A stretch of DNA of 36,791 nucleotides from Symplocastrum torsivum CPER-KK1 (GCA_019358875.1 JAHHIF010000072.1:1-36791), one strand, 5' to 3'; shown: positions 1 to 7,144, counted from the first letter of the stretch. Numbers and translations: made by a program. Notes: a model not told the origin generated them from the sequence alone.

Positions 1-117
1 AGTTTCACAAGTATTGCCGATCTCAAAACCCGTATTCTTGAATTTATTGACTATTTCAATCGTACTATGGCAAAACCCTTTAAGTGGACTTACAAGGGTA
101 AGGCTTTGGCGGCATAA
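1..117 (+). CDS. IS630-family transposase, C-terminal 38 residues (partial)
   Basis: Frame 1 is open from the first base to a TAA at 115-117 and encodes the tail of a DDE transposase. The visible residues include LEFIDYFNRTMAKPFKWTYK, which is typical of the C-terminus of IS630/Tc1-like transposases. The catalytic DDE residues lie upstream, outside the window. The stop codon falls 28 bases before the inferred IS boundary at 145, as expected for a complete 3' end. The N-terminal 18 residues of a probably related transposase appear at 36738-36791. Confidence 0.8.
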   Translation, partial: SFTSIADLKTRILEFIDYFNRTMAKPFKWTYKGKALAA

Positions 118-145
118 TGGCAGGTAGGCTTCCGCCGAAGTCTAC
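1..145 (+). mobile_element. Right end of an IS630-type insertion sequence (partial)
   Basis: The segment holds the end of a transposase frame and a short non-coding tail that stops at a CTAG. Read on the reverse strand, the outer end begins GTAGACTTCGGCGGAAGCC directly inside the TA of CTAG (145-148). IS630 is known to insert at the TA of CTAG and duplicate the TA. The IS end at 36668 begins with the same GTAG inside another CTAG, so the two ends look like the two termini of one IS type. The rest of this copy lies outside the window. The exact boundary is inferred from these motifs. Confidence 0.75.
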
Positions 146-314
146 TAGAAGAAATTGGACCAAACTTGCCATCAGCAGGCGGATCGAGAAACTTAAGCCA
201 AATTAAAACCTCTTGAATATGTGTAGCTAATTCTTTGTCTGCTGCGATCGCTTCAATGCCATAGTCTATGGTCTGGTTGTTTAGTTTGGCATTGTAAAAA
301 GTTTGTAAACGCAT
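90..314 (-). pseudogene. Peptidoglycan-binding protein N-terminus, interrupted by the IS
   Basis: The frame starts at ATG 314 and encodes about 56 native residues before it meets the IS boundary near 146. It then reads 18 or so IS-encoded residues to a chance stop at 90-92. The native part contains LIWLKFLDPPADGKFGPISS, which resembles the start of the peptidoglycan-binding (PG_binding_1-type) domain in cyanobacterial cell-wall proteins; the end of the domain is missing. The insertion sits in Ser codons that provide the CTAG target. The gene lies just downstream of the lysozyme-like gene at 376-1206 on the same strand and may once have been co-transcribed with it. The missing 3' part would lie beyond the left window edge, on the far side of the IS. 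Confidence 0.6.
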
Positions 315-375
315 TGCTTTAAATTCCTAAATAGGTGGTGTTTACGCTGAAAGCGGAAGGAGTATCCAAAAACCA

Positions 376-1206
376 CTAAGCTATTTCTAGCGCCGCCCAA
401 GTCAGCGGTCCCACATCACCATCGTCATTCAGTCCCACACTTCTTTGGAACTTCATGATGATGCGCTCTGTTGCTGAGTCAAAATCGTTATTAACAGTGA
501 GGGGTTCAAACCCACAGCCGTTAACTGTATGTTGAGCAACACCTACCCAAAACCCTTTATCACCAAAGCGTAGGATCGGTCTTTGCCCATTAGTCAGTGG
601 CGGTACAGGAGGCTGTAATGGCTCGAAGCTAATATGTCCGAGTTGTTCAAGTCGCTTGAGGATAGCAGCGACTCCTACCTGTAAAGAACCTGCATTCGGA
701 TTGAAGCGACCATCTGAGGTGTACTTACCTTTAATCCAATGGTTAGTCTTAGACCACAGGTAGGGTGAACGTCGCGGTGGTGTAGTGTTGCGCCCTGCAC
801 CTGTCTGGAAACCCCAACCGTTGTATCTTTCACAGTACCAAAGGATTTCTTCGGGAGTATCTAAAAAATTCACCTTATCTGTGCGTTTCATTGCCAAAGC
901 ATCTGCCGCCGACTCTTCCCAGGTAAAAGGGGGAGTACCTGAAATCGGTCTTCCGGCTGGAACATTCTTGGTTCTTGCTCTGAGAGAATCACCATTGTGA
1001 AGATGCCCGTTAAATGAAAGTGAAGCCTCAAGGCTATGTATAGCAGCAATAACGGGCCACCATACGCCACTCTCGCGCTGTGCCTGTTTATACCTGCCCC
1101 GGTTAGACAGAACTTTGGAAACAACTGCATCAGTGGCGCTTAAATCAGTTATTTTGACGGTACTCCAAAGTTGCTGATAAGTGTCCTTCATTTCTGAAAA
1201 TTGCAT
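376..1206 (-). CDS. Lysozyme-family protein with C-terminal peptidoglycan-binding domain
   Basis: The product is a 276-residue protein. Residues about 1-185 resemble the COG5526 lysozyme-family group: IHSLEASLSFNGHLHNGD around residue 56, then RTKNVPAGRP and FTWEESAADAL. Glu60 in the IHSLEAS motif is the likely catalytic acid by analogy with IHxRE-type lysozymes. Residues about 210-276 form a PG_binding_1 domain (ILRFGDKG near its start, DDGDVGPLTWAAL near its end). No signal peptide is visible, so export would need a holin-like or other route; phage or gene-transfer-agent ancestry is possible. The ATG at 1206 is supported by a strong ribosome site, AAGGAGAG, a few bases upstream. A second, IS-broken peptidoglycan-binding gene follows it. 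Function is assigned by family resemblance. Confidence 0.75.
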   Translation of the reverse strand: MQFSEMKDTYQQLWSTVKITDLSATDAVVSKVLSNRGRYKQAQRESGVWWPVIAAIHSLEASLSFNGHLHNGDSLRARTKNVPAGRPISGTPPFTWEESAADALAMKRTDKVNFLDTPEEILWYCERYNGWGFQTGAGRNTTPPRRSPYLWSKTNHWIKGKYTSDGRFNPNAGSLQVGVAAILKRLEQLGHISFEPLQPPVPPLTNGQRPILRFGDKGFWVGVAQHTVNGCGFEPLTVNNDFDSATERIIMKFQRSVGLNDDGDVGPLTWAALEIA

Positions 1207-1690
1207 TTATCTCTCCTTTTGACTAATTGAGCGACTCATTAAGAAGTTCTCCTAGCTAATTAATGACAACTAAATCTTCAATCGCAGAATTCATTGAGAT
1301 GAAGCCAGAATAACCACCACCTCCACACGTCGGCAGTCGGAAAAGGTCAGAAGAATGTCAGATCTACAGTCATAGAAAAGTCAGATCGTTGTCCGGATCG
1401 AAACGGCAAGCAACTGTAGATAAATGAATAAAGTTATTACTGATGCAGGTTTTCAGCTTTTCACATTTTTCTCCAGGGAGAGTGTGTGTAGAGGCATGAT
1501 GAACCCTGTTTATCCAAGTCGGTTGCATCTATGAGGCGCTAATATTTCAGCCAACCTCTTGTCGAATAGTCTTCTTGCATAAATGGCAAAGAAAAGGGTG
1601 ATAAGTACTACAGCTCCCTAGTTTTAATTGACTTTTGTAAGACATCTAATAATTATCCCTACAAAGAAATTACGTTTAAGGCTCTAGTAA
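1207..1690. other. Divergent spacer, 484 bp
   Basis: The spacer separates the lysozyme-like gene (minus strand) from the NB-ARC gene (plus strand). It contains the ribosome site of the lysozyme-like gene near 1209-1220, several copies of GTCAGA around 1358-1385, and a weak promoter-like element at 1628-1656. I see no convincing ORF, RNA gene or strong hairpin in the rest. Confidence 0.5.
1628..1656 (+). promoter_or_regulatory. Possible promoter of the NB-ARC/WD40 locus
   Basis: TTGACT at 1628-1633 is followed, 16 bases later, by TAATTA at 1650-1655, about 35 bases before the ATG at 1691. The -35 is good and the -10 weak. This is a motif reading only. Confidence 0.3.
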
Positions 1691-2911
1691 ATGACTGTTG
1701 AAGAAGCGCTTTTAATTGTTGAGAGAGTTCTAGAACAAGGATGCTTAAATAAAGTTCAAGAACTCGTATTTCGGCAAGCTTGGGAAGGACAGTCATACGG
1801 AGACATTGCCAAAAGCTCTGGTTATGACATGGGCTACATCAAGGACACGGGTTCCAAGTTGTGGCAGTTGCTCTCAAAGGCACTTGGGGAGAAAATTACT
1901 AAGGCTAATGCCCAGTCAGTTCTGAAACGTTGTGCGCGACAGATTTATGCAACGGCTGCCCTATCTGACACAACAGTTACCAGTCAGGTTAAAAACCCTC
2001 AAGCCTACCAGAGTTGCTTCACTACTCACACCTCAACTACTGATAGAGTCACGGCTAATCAGTTTCAAGATTGGGGAGAGGCGATTGATGTCTCTGTTTT
2101 CTTTGGGCGGGTAGAAGAACTCAATCGGCTAGAGCAGTGGATTGTTGTTGAGCGCTGCCGTCTAGTCATGCTCTTGGGAATGGGCGGCATGGGGAAAACT
2201 GCTCTATCTGTCAAATTGGCAGAGCGAATTCAGGAGCATTTTGATTACGTGATCTGGCGAAGTCTCCGCAACGCACCACCACTTAAAGAACTCACCGCAG
2301 AGCTAATTCAATTCATCTCTAGAGGGCAAGAAACGAATTTACCAGAAACGGTAGACGGGAGAATTTCACATTTAATACACTATCTACGCCAACACCGATG
2401 TTTGTTGGTTCTGGATAATGCTGAGTCAATTCTACGAGGAGGTGAACGCACTACTTTTTACCAAGAAGGATATGAGGAATATGGAGAATTTCTCAGACGA
2501 CTGGGAGAAGAACGCCACAACAGTTGCCTAGTATTAACCAGTCGTGAGAAACCGAAAGAACTGGCAGCACAGGAAGGGCTAACCTCGCCCGTGCGCTCCT
2601 TACAACTAACTGGTTTGCCTACAGTAGAAGGACAAAAAATTTTTCAATCTCGGTGGTTCTTCTTAGGATCAGAATCTGAGTGGGGAGCAGTAATCAAACA
2701 CTATGCTGGGAATCCCTTAGCCTTGAAAATGGTAGCTCCAGTTATCCGGGACTTATTTGATAGTGATGTTTCTAAGTTCCTAAGTTTATTAGAGCAAGGC
2801 ACCTTAGTTTTTGATGATATTCGTAATTTACTAGATCGGCAGTTTAACCGCCTATGTTCTTTAGAAAAAGAGGTAATGTACTGGCTAGCCATCAATCGTG
2901 AGCCAGTGTAA
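1691..2911 (+). CDS. NB-ARC ATPase portion (fragment 1 of the split gene)
   Basis: The 406-residue piece starts with a helical HTH-like domain (about residues 1-75; YGDIAKSSGYDMGYIKDTG) typical of cyanobacterial STAND proteins. An NB-ARC ATPase follows: Walker A GMGGMGKT at residues 163-170, Walker B LLVLDN at 238-243 with Asp242, an LVLTSREKP sensor-like strand near 278, and GNPLALKM near 340, the GLPL-type motif. It ends at the first in-frame stop inside the winged-helix region (MYWLAINREPV). Alone it would keep nucleotide-binding motifs but lose the WD40 sensor. The start at 1691 has no strong ribosome site (AAGGCTCTAGTAA precedes it). Domain calls are firm; whether it is expressed as a stable protein is unknown. 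Confidence 0.7.
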   Translation: MTVEEALLIVERVLEQGCLNKVQELVFRQAWEGQSYGDIAKSSGYDMGYIKDTGSKLWQLLSKALGEKITKANAQSVLKRCARQIYATAALSDTTVTSQVKNPQAYQSCFTTHTSTTDRVTANQFQDWGEAIDVSVFFGRVEELNRLEQWIVVERCRLVMLLGMGGMGKTALSVKLAERIQEHFDYVIWRSLRNAPPLKELTAELIQFISRGQETNLPETVDGRISHLIHYLRQHRCLLVLDNAESILRGGERTTFYQEGYEEYGEFLRRLGEERHNSCLVLTSREKPKELAAQEGLTSPVRSLQLTGLPTVEGQKIFQSRWFFLGSESEWGAVIKHYAGNPLALKMVAPVIRDLFDSDVSKFLSLLEQGTLVFDDIRNLLDRQFNRLCSLEKEVMYWLAINREPV

Positions 2912-3064
2912 TTTCTAGAACTGTAAGAGGATTTAGTACCGAAAATATCGTCCAGTGAATTACTAGAAGCTCTGGCTTCTCTGATGAGGTGATCGCTAAT
3001 CGAAAAAGCTACACTTACGCCAATCGAAAAAAGTTTAAACCGCTTCACCCAGCAGCCTGTCGTC

Positions 3065-4339
3065 ATGGAGTACATAACCGAAGAGCTTATCAAGCAGGTC
3101 GTTCAAGAAATCGTCACTCAAGAACTTACCCTATTCAAGAGCCATGCTTTAATCAAAGCTCAAGCAAAAGACTACATTCGCCATACCCAAACTCGCCTAA
3201 TTCTCAAACCTGTTGCCAAGCAACTGCTGACGGCTTTTCATAATAAAAGTTGTTTGGAAAAACAGCTCAATCAAATTCTATCAGGACTGCAAGGAAAGCC
3301 CGCTCTAGAAACTGGATATGCAGCGGGTAACCTATTCAATCTTATGCAGCAGTTGCAAATCGATTTCAGAAGTCGAGATTTTTCTAAGCTAACGCTTTGG
3401 CAAGCTGACCTCAGACGTATGAACTTGCATCAAGTCAACTTCCAAAACTCTGATTTAGCCAAGTGTGTTTTTGCTGAAACGTTTAGCAGTATTCTCTCAG
3501 TTGCCTTCAGCCCCGATGGCAAACTTATCGCAACAGGTGATGCAGATTGTAAGATTCGCTTGTGGCAAGTTGCAGATAGCAAACCTCTTGTAACCTGCAA
3601 GGGACATACTAATTGGGTTCGCTCAGTCGCTTTTAGTCCTGATGGTAAAATCATTGCCAGTGGTAGTGCCGATCATACAGTTAGGCTTTGGGATGCTAGT
3701 ACGGGTCAATGCTTGAAAACTTTGCAGGGACATACCAGTCGGGTACGGTCAGTTGCCTTTAGTTTTGGCGATCGCATTCTTGCTAGTGGCTATGATGACT
3801 CTACCATAAGGCTCTGGCAGGTCAGCACCGATCAGTGCTTAAAGACGTTGCTGGGGCATACCAACCAAGTCTGGTCAGTGGCTTGGAGTCCCGACGGTCA
3901 CACTCTTGCCAGTGGTAGTGCTGATCAAACAGTGAGGCTTTGGCAAGTCAGTACGGGTCAGTGTTTGAGAACCTTGCAAGCCCATACCGATTGGGTCTGG
4001 TCAGTTGCTTTCAGCCCTGATGGGCAGCTTCTAGCTAGTGGTAGCGATGACCAAACGGTGAGACTTTGGGATGTCAGTACAGGTCAGTGTTCGAGAACCT
4101 TACAAGGACATACCAATTGGGTTTGGTCAGTTGCCTTTAGTCCTGATGGACAATTTCTGGCTAGCGGCAGTAATGACCAAACTGTAAGGCTGTGGGACAT
4201 TAGCACAGGTCAGGCTTTGAGAACGTTGCAGGGATATGCTGATGGAGTTCGTTCTGTTGCCTTTAGTCCTGATGGTAAACTCATTGCTAGCAGCAGTGAA
4301 GATCAAACAATAAGGTTGTGGGACATTAGCACAGGTTAA
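3065..4339 (+). CDS. WD40-repeat portion (fragment 2 of the split gene)
   Basis: The piece lies in the same register as the NB-ARC fragment, separated from it by three stops. From ATG 3065 it encodes 424 residues: a helical linker (MEYITEELIKQVVQEIV, about residues 1-125), then a WD40 array with repeated SVAFSPDGK and LWDVSTGQ motifs, giving seven repeats before the TAA at 4337. The repeats are very alike, especially the fourth to sixth (TVRLWQVSTG, TVRLWDVSTG, TVRLWDISTG). A full beta-propeller normally needs about seven blades. This fragment could thus in principle fold, but its original partner domain is cut off. The internal ATG is simply a Met inside the original protein, and no clear ribosome site precedes it. 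Confidence 0.65.
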   Translation: MEYITEELIKQVVQEIVTQELTLFKSHALIKAQAKDYIRHTQTRLILKPVAKQLLTAFHNKSCLEKQLNQILSGLQGKPALETGYAAGNLFNLMQQLQIDFRSRDFSKLTLWQADLRRMNLHQVNFQNSDLAKCVFAETFSSILSVAFSPDGKLIATGDADCKIRLWQVADSKPLVTCKGHTNWVRSVAFSPDGKIIASGSADHTVRLWDASTGQCLKTLQGHTSRVRSVAFSFGDRILASGYDDSTIRLWQVSTDQCLKTLLGHTNQVWSVAWSPDGHTLASGSADQTVRLWQVSTGQCLRTLQAHTDWVWSVAFSPDGQLLASGSDDQTVRLWDVSTGQCSRTLQGHTNWVWSVAFSPDGQFLASGSNDQTVRLWDISTGQALRTLQGYADGVRSVAFSPDGKLIASSSEDQTIRLWDISTG

Positions 4340-4351
4340 TGCTTAAGTATA

Positions 4352-4726
4352 TTGCAGGGACATACTAATAGGGTGAGTTCAGTCGCTTTCAGCCCAGATG
4401 GATACTCTCTAGTTAGTGCCAGTGCTGACCAAACAATAAGCTTATGGGATGTAGGTAGCGGTCAATGCGACAAGGCTTTGCAAGGTCATAGTGATTGGGT
4501 ACGAGCGGTTACCATGAGTTCTAATGGTCAAACCTTGGCAAGTGGCAGTGACGATGAAACTATTAAGCTTTGGGATGTCAAGACGGGCAGTGAGCTAAAA
4601 ACGTTGAGAGCAAATAGATTCTACGAGGGTATGAATATTACTGGCGTTACTGGTTTAACGGCAGTGCAGAAAGCAACGCTGAAATCTCTAGGCGCAGTAG
4701 AGTTGGAAGATTTGCTGATTCAGTAA
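4352..4726 (+). CDS. WD40 C-terminal remnant (fragment 3 of the split gene)
   Basis: After the TAA at 4337-4339 the same frame continues without a break. The first possible start is TTG at 4352. The remnant encodes the last two WD40 repeats (TISLWDVGSG, TIKLWDVKTG) and the conserved family tail GMNITGVTGLTAVQKATLK, ending at TAA 4724-4726. The preceding residues CLS complete the STGQCL motif if the stop is read as Gln. Independent expression is unlikely because no ribosome site is visible and two blades cannot form a propeller. Confidence 0.6.
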   Translation: MQGHTNRVSSVAFSPDGYSLVSASADQTISLWDVGSGQCDKALQGHSDWVRAVTMSSNGQTLASGSDDETIKLWDVKTGSELKTLRANRFYEGMNITGVTGLTAVQKATLKSLGAVELEDLLIQ

Positions 4727-5240
4727 AGGCGAGGCTTTGTTGTTTGTTATTTGTTGTTCGTTAAAGAATACCAATAACTAATAACCAATAACCGATAACA
4801 CTTTTGAGAGTGATCGCATCTATCAAGTCGCTCAACTTACTGTGTCCAGTTTGGGAAATAATCTGTAGCTCTATGCAATATGCAAATCGAGACTGAGCTG
4901 GTTAAAACTTCTAGAGCAGTTTTGCCTTTCAACTCCTGAGGATATGCGTGAAATTTTCGCTAAAAATGGCGATCAGGGTAAAGAAATTGGAGAACGGCTT
5001 GCTCAATTATCAGGCTTCAACATTCCCTGAAAGCTTCAAGGGTAGCTTAGTGAAAGGATGCGATCGCACCTCCCCCTCCATAGGCGATCGCTCCTCCTAA
5101 GATAAGCCTCGCGTACTTTCTTTAAGCATCAAGAAGGTTTTAAAGTGCCGAAAATCTTTGACCAAAGACTTAAATTCATCTGGCTCCAATGCAGCAGAAT
5201 TGTCAAGCTTATCTTAGTTAAGAGTCTCTAGATCAACTCA
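4727..5240. other. Spacer of 514 bp with repeats and gene debris
   Basis: Near 4738-4800 lies a run of ATAAC/CAATAA-type degenerate repeats (TTGTTATTTGTTG, then ACCAATAACTAATAACC). Two HIP1 octamers occur near 5060 and 5085. A short open stretch on the plus strand at 4869-5030 ends in FAKNGDQGKEIGERLAQLSG; it has an ATG at 4944 but no recognisable family and looks like the 3' scrap of a lost gene. Nothing else is supported. Confidence 0.45.
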
Positions 5241-5483
5241 TCAGATATCTTCCACCAGTTGAAAATTAGGTATATCAACAGTCGTATCGCCTTTTTGAGT
5301 GAGTAGGTTATTCCTGCCGCTCATTTTTCTACGCAAAAAGCCTAAAACTTGCCGCACATAGGGAAACAGTACGCGGAAAAAGTTGAATGTTACTGATGCA
5401 ACAGCAAGGGCAAAATCACTCACACTTTCGTAACTAGGTTTATGGGTATCTGTATTTCTATAGCGTTGGGAATATTTTCCCAA
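5241..5483 (-). CDS. Small hypothetical protein, possibly frameshifted
   Basis: The 80-residue frame has no ATG and would start at TTG 5483. It contains a moderately hydrophobic stretch (FALAVASVTFNFFRVLF) and a basic segment (GFLRRKMSGR). Just upstream, in another frame, ATG 5566 begins a 21-codon ORF (MKRKPMKKDANATQVFEMLD) that stops at 5501-5503. A one-base indel near 5500 would fuse the two into a protein of roughly 105 residues. This may be a small gene broken by a frameshift, or no gene at all. I recognise no family. Confidence 0.3.
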   Translation of the reverse strand: MGKYSQRYRNTDTHKPSYESVSDFALAVASVTFNFFRVLFPYVRQVLGFLRRKMSGRNNLLTQKGDTTVDIPNFQLVEDI

Positions 5484-5787
5484 ACGCCTTAACTGAAGTC
5501 CTATTTATCCAGCATTTCAAAGACTTGAGTTGCGTTAGCGTCCTTCTTCATAGGTTTTCTTTTCATGTCTTGTAGCAGTACGACTACTCATAATACGGCT
5601 ACTGTGTCCTCGCTTTGTGTGGACAACAGCGTTAGTTATTTGTTAATCTTACCTTAATCAGGTTTTTACCTTAATATAAGCAGTACAACTTCACTGCGTG
5701 ATCAAAAGAGGTAAGTCACAAGGGGGCTGCACTCACTATGCGAATGATTAGCGTTTTTACTACTGTTTTTAAACAATAACTGCCTGG
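5484..5787. other. Spacer upstream of the membrane protein gene, 304 bp
   Basis: The spacer contains the 21-codon minus-strand ORF at 5501-5566 discussed with the preceding gene. AT-rich sequence at 5636-5690 (TTAATCTTACCTTAATCAGG, then TTACCTTAATATAAG) includes a repeated TTACCTTAAT and may hold the promoter of the plus-strand gene. Nothing else is evident. Confidence 0.35.
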
Positions 5788-6486
5788 ATGGGGGTGAGTA
5801 TGGCAACAGAAATTAAGCAGCCGTTCAAGGAACACAGAAGACAAGACTTACTTGATCAATCCAGAGCATTACTTCCAGTAATGTTCACGGTGTATACACC
5901 AGTAATTATTCTGTTTGCAATCATAAGTTTGCAAACTAAAATACCTGTGCCGAACCTTACACGCGATCCACTGGCGATAACAAAATCGCCATTTTACTTT
6001 GGAGCAATTTCCAACATTGGCATATTATTTTGGTGTTCTGCTGCAGCCATTTGCTTTTTCAGCTTTAGGCTACTCTCAGATATAGGCAGAAGCAAAGAGT
6101 TTCAGCGGTTTTTTCTATTTTCTGGTGGTATAACATCTATTTTGTTGCTAGATGATCTTTTCCTTATCCATGAAGAGGTGTTTCCATACTATCTAAACAT
6201 TCCTGAGAAGCTTGCCTTTGTTGGATATGGAATGATTATCTCGCTCTATCTTATAAAAGTTAGGAAAACAATCCTGAAAACTGAGTTTATTTTTCTTAAC
6301 CTTGCTTTTTGCTTTCTGGGATTATCAGTGACTATTGACTTTTTTCCAATTTTTACACGCTTATTCGGAAATGAAGGTGAATTCCTATTGGAAGATGGCT
6401 TTAAGCTGCTGGGCATTATCAGTTGGTTCACTTACTTTGCAAGAGCTTGTGTAGAGCAGCTTAAATCGGCAATCGCTCTTAACTAG
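5788..6486 (+). CDS. Multi-pass membrane protein of unknown function
   Basis: The 232-residue protein has about six hydrophobic segments: near residues 30-48 (VMFTVYTPVIILFAIISL), 72-92, 107-122 (FLFSGGITSILLL), 140-157, 168-186 and a C-terminal one around 208-222. Conserved-looking polar residues lie at membrane edges: LLDDLFLIHEE near 122-131 and LLEDGFKLLGI near 200-210. An acidic/His pair followed by an E-D-x-x-K-L motif suggests a metal or substrate site, but I cannot name the family. ATG 5788 gives the longest frame. ATG 5800 (MATEIK) is an alternative, preceded by GGGGTGAG at very short spacing. The gene stands alone, and its A/T-richer codon use differs from the neighbouring kinases, which hints at accessory origin. 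Confidence 0.65.
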   Translation: MGVSMATEIKQPFKEHRRQDLLDQSRALLPVMFTVYTPVIILFAIISLQTKIPVPNLTRDPLAITKSPFYFGAISNIGILFWCSAAAICFFSFRLLSDIGRSKEFQRFFLFSGGITSILLLDDLFLIHEEVFPYYLNIPEKLAFVGYGMIISLYLIKVRKTILKTEFIFLNLAFCFLGLSVTIDFFPIFTRLFGNEGEFLLEDGFKLLGIISWFTYFARACVEQLKSAIALN

Positions 6487-6546
6487 AGCATTGGTACAGA
6501 AATAGTTTTTCCCCTTGAAAGCGATCGCATCCTCCTCTCCTATAAA

Positions 6547-6798
6547 TTACCCCAAAACTTTTTTCCTCAAAACGCTCATCATTTCACCTGACTCGCCATG
6601 AGGCATGATCGGACTCCATTCACCCGCCTCTGCAAACCTTAAAGTATGTAGCATTTTGATGACACTGGTTATCTCTTTGCGAGAACCGATAACCATAATC
6701 TTGACAAATTCTTTTCTCGGAACTGAATCGCTAGAAGCCTGAAAAGAAACATCGTTAGAGGGCAATTCACTGTCATTAGGCAGAAAGTTCTCTTGCAT
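6547..6798 (-). CDS. Small conserved cyanobacterial protein, divergent from an XRE regulator
   Basis: The product has 83 residues. A polar, disordered N-terminus (about 1-28) is followed by a compact domain with FVKIMVIGSRKEITSVIKML, LRFAEAGEWSP and a tail rich in Met and Lys. The pattern (strand MVIGS, helix, F-A-E-A-x-E-W-S-P) recalls short proteins I know only as conserved hypotheticals of cyanobacteria. ATG 6798 is supported by AGGTGA six bases upstream. It is transcribed away from the regulator at 6914, and the shared 115-bp region holds two operator-like repeats, so the two are probably co-regulated. The function is unknown. Confidence 0.7.
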   Translation of the reverse strand: MQENFLPNDSELPSNDVSFQASSDSVPRKEFVKIMVIGSRKEITSVIKMLHTLRFAEAGEWSPIMPHGESGEMMSVLRKKVLG

Positions 6799-6823
6799 TC
6801 GAGTTCACCTGATTCAATCTAGA

Positions 6824-6877
6824 TGTGGTCTTAATAGACAACACCTAGTATTGCAGGTGTGGTCGCTTAAGACAACA
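6824..6877. promoter_or_regulatory. Paired 20-bp operator-like repeats in a divergent promoter
   Basis: Two direct repeats of the form TGTGGTC-N5-AGACAACA lie at 6824-6843 and 6858-6877, 34 bp apart start to start. Each is an imperfect palindrome (TGTxGTC against GACxACA), as expected for a dimeric HTH protein. Between and touching them, ACACCT (6841-6846) and AGGTGT (6855-6860) form a further inverted repeat. The array lies 26 bp before the minus-strand start and 37 bp before the regulator's start, so a bound protein could control both genes. The obvious candidate is the XRE protein itself (inference). Confidence 0.6.
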
Positions 6878-6913
6878 TTTACTCGCTCATAATCCTCTGA
6901 CACGATTAGAGGC

Positions 6914-7144
6914 ATGGGAAAAGCGGGAAAAGCTCTCAGGCAGACATTGGAGACTTACGGAATCAGCCAGAACAAATTAGCTGTAACTTTGGGAGTTGAC
7001 CGCTCTATGATTTTTAAGTGGTATCACGAGCAAAGAGACCCTACGGCTGAAACCGTGGTGCAGATTGCTGAGGCGCTCAAAGGGCTTAATCCTGAAGCGG
7101 CGGCAGAATTTATCCGGCTGTACGTGGGTGATTTCCTACTCTAG
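6914..7144 (+). CDS. XRE-family helix-turn-helix regulator
   Basis: The 76-residue protein is almost entirely one HTH_3/Cro-CI domain: LRQTLETYGISQNKLAVTLG (helices 1-2), VDRSMIFKWYHEQRDPTAET (recognition helix and after) and VVQIAEALKGLNPEAAAEFI. The C-terminal tail (FIRLYVGDFLL) may serve in dimerisation. AGAGG immediately precedes the ATG at short spacing. It is divergent from the small gene at 6547-6798, with twin operator-like repeats between, which suggests autoregulation. An antitoxin role is conceivable for so small a regulator, but the neighbour does not resemble a known toxin. Confidence 0.8.
   Translation: MGKAGKALRQTLETYGISQNKLAVTLGVDRSMIFKWYHEQRDPTAETVVQIAEALKGLNPEAAAEFIRLYVGDFLL

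Larger units (their letters stand above)
1691..4726 (+). pseudogene. NB-ARC/WD40 STAND ATPase gene with four in-frame stop codons
   Basis: The whole stretch is one uninterrupted reading register of 1012 codons encoding N-terminal vMAP-type helical domain, NB-ARC ATPase, linker, nine WD40 repeats and the usual GMNITGVTGLTAVQKATLK tail of cyanobacterial members. Four codons are stops: TAA 2909-2911, TAA 2924-2926, TGA 2990-2992 and TAA 4337-4339. No insertion or deletion breaks the frame. From family context the last was probably Gln (STG-Q-C), the second Gln or Arg, and the third Arg (R-SLIEK), so single C-to-T changes explain at least two or three. This fits a recently inactivated gene. Separate translation of the three pieces, or readthrough, cannot be excluded. 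The family (STAND ATPases with WD40 sensors) acts in signalling and in some cases phage defence. Confidence 0.75.

Noticed and set aside
1691..4726. Stop-codon reassignment as explanation of the in-frame stops
   Set aside because: All other genes in the window end normally at TAA, TAG or TGA, and both TAA and TGA would have to be recoded.
3065..4726. Diversity-generating retroelement target in the repetitive WD40 region
   Set aside because: No reverse transcriptase and no template repeat were found; the variation among repeats is ordinary WD40 divergence.
6914..7144. Toxin-antitoxin pair with the gene at 6547
   Set aside because: The genes are divergent rather than in an operon and the partner resembles no known toxin, so only a co-regulated pair is claimed.
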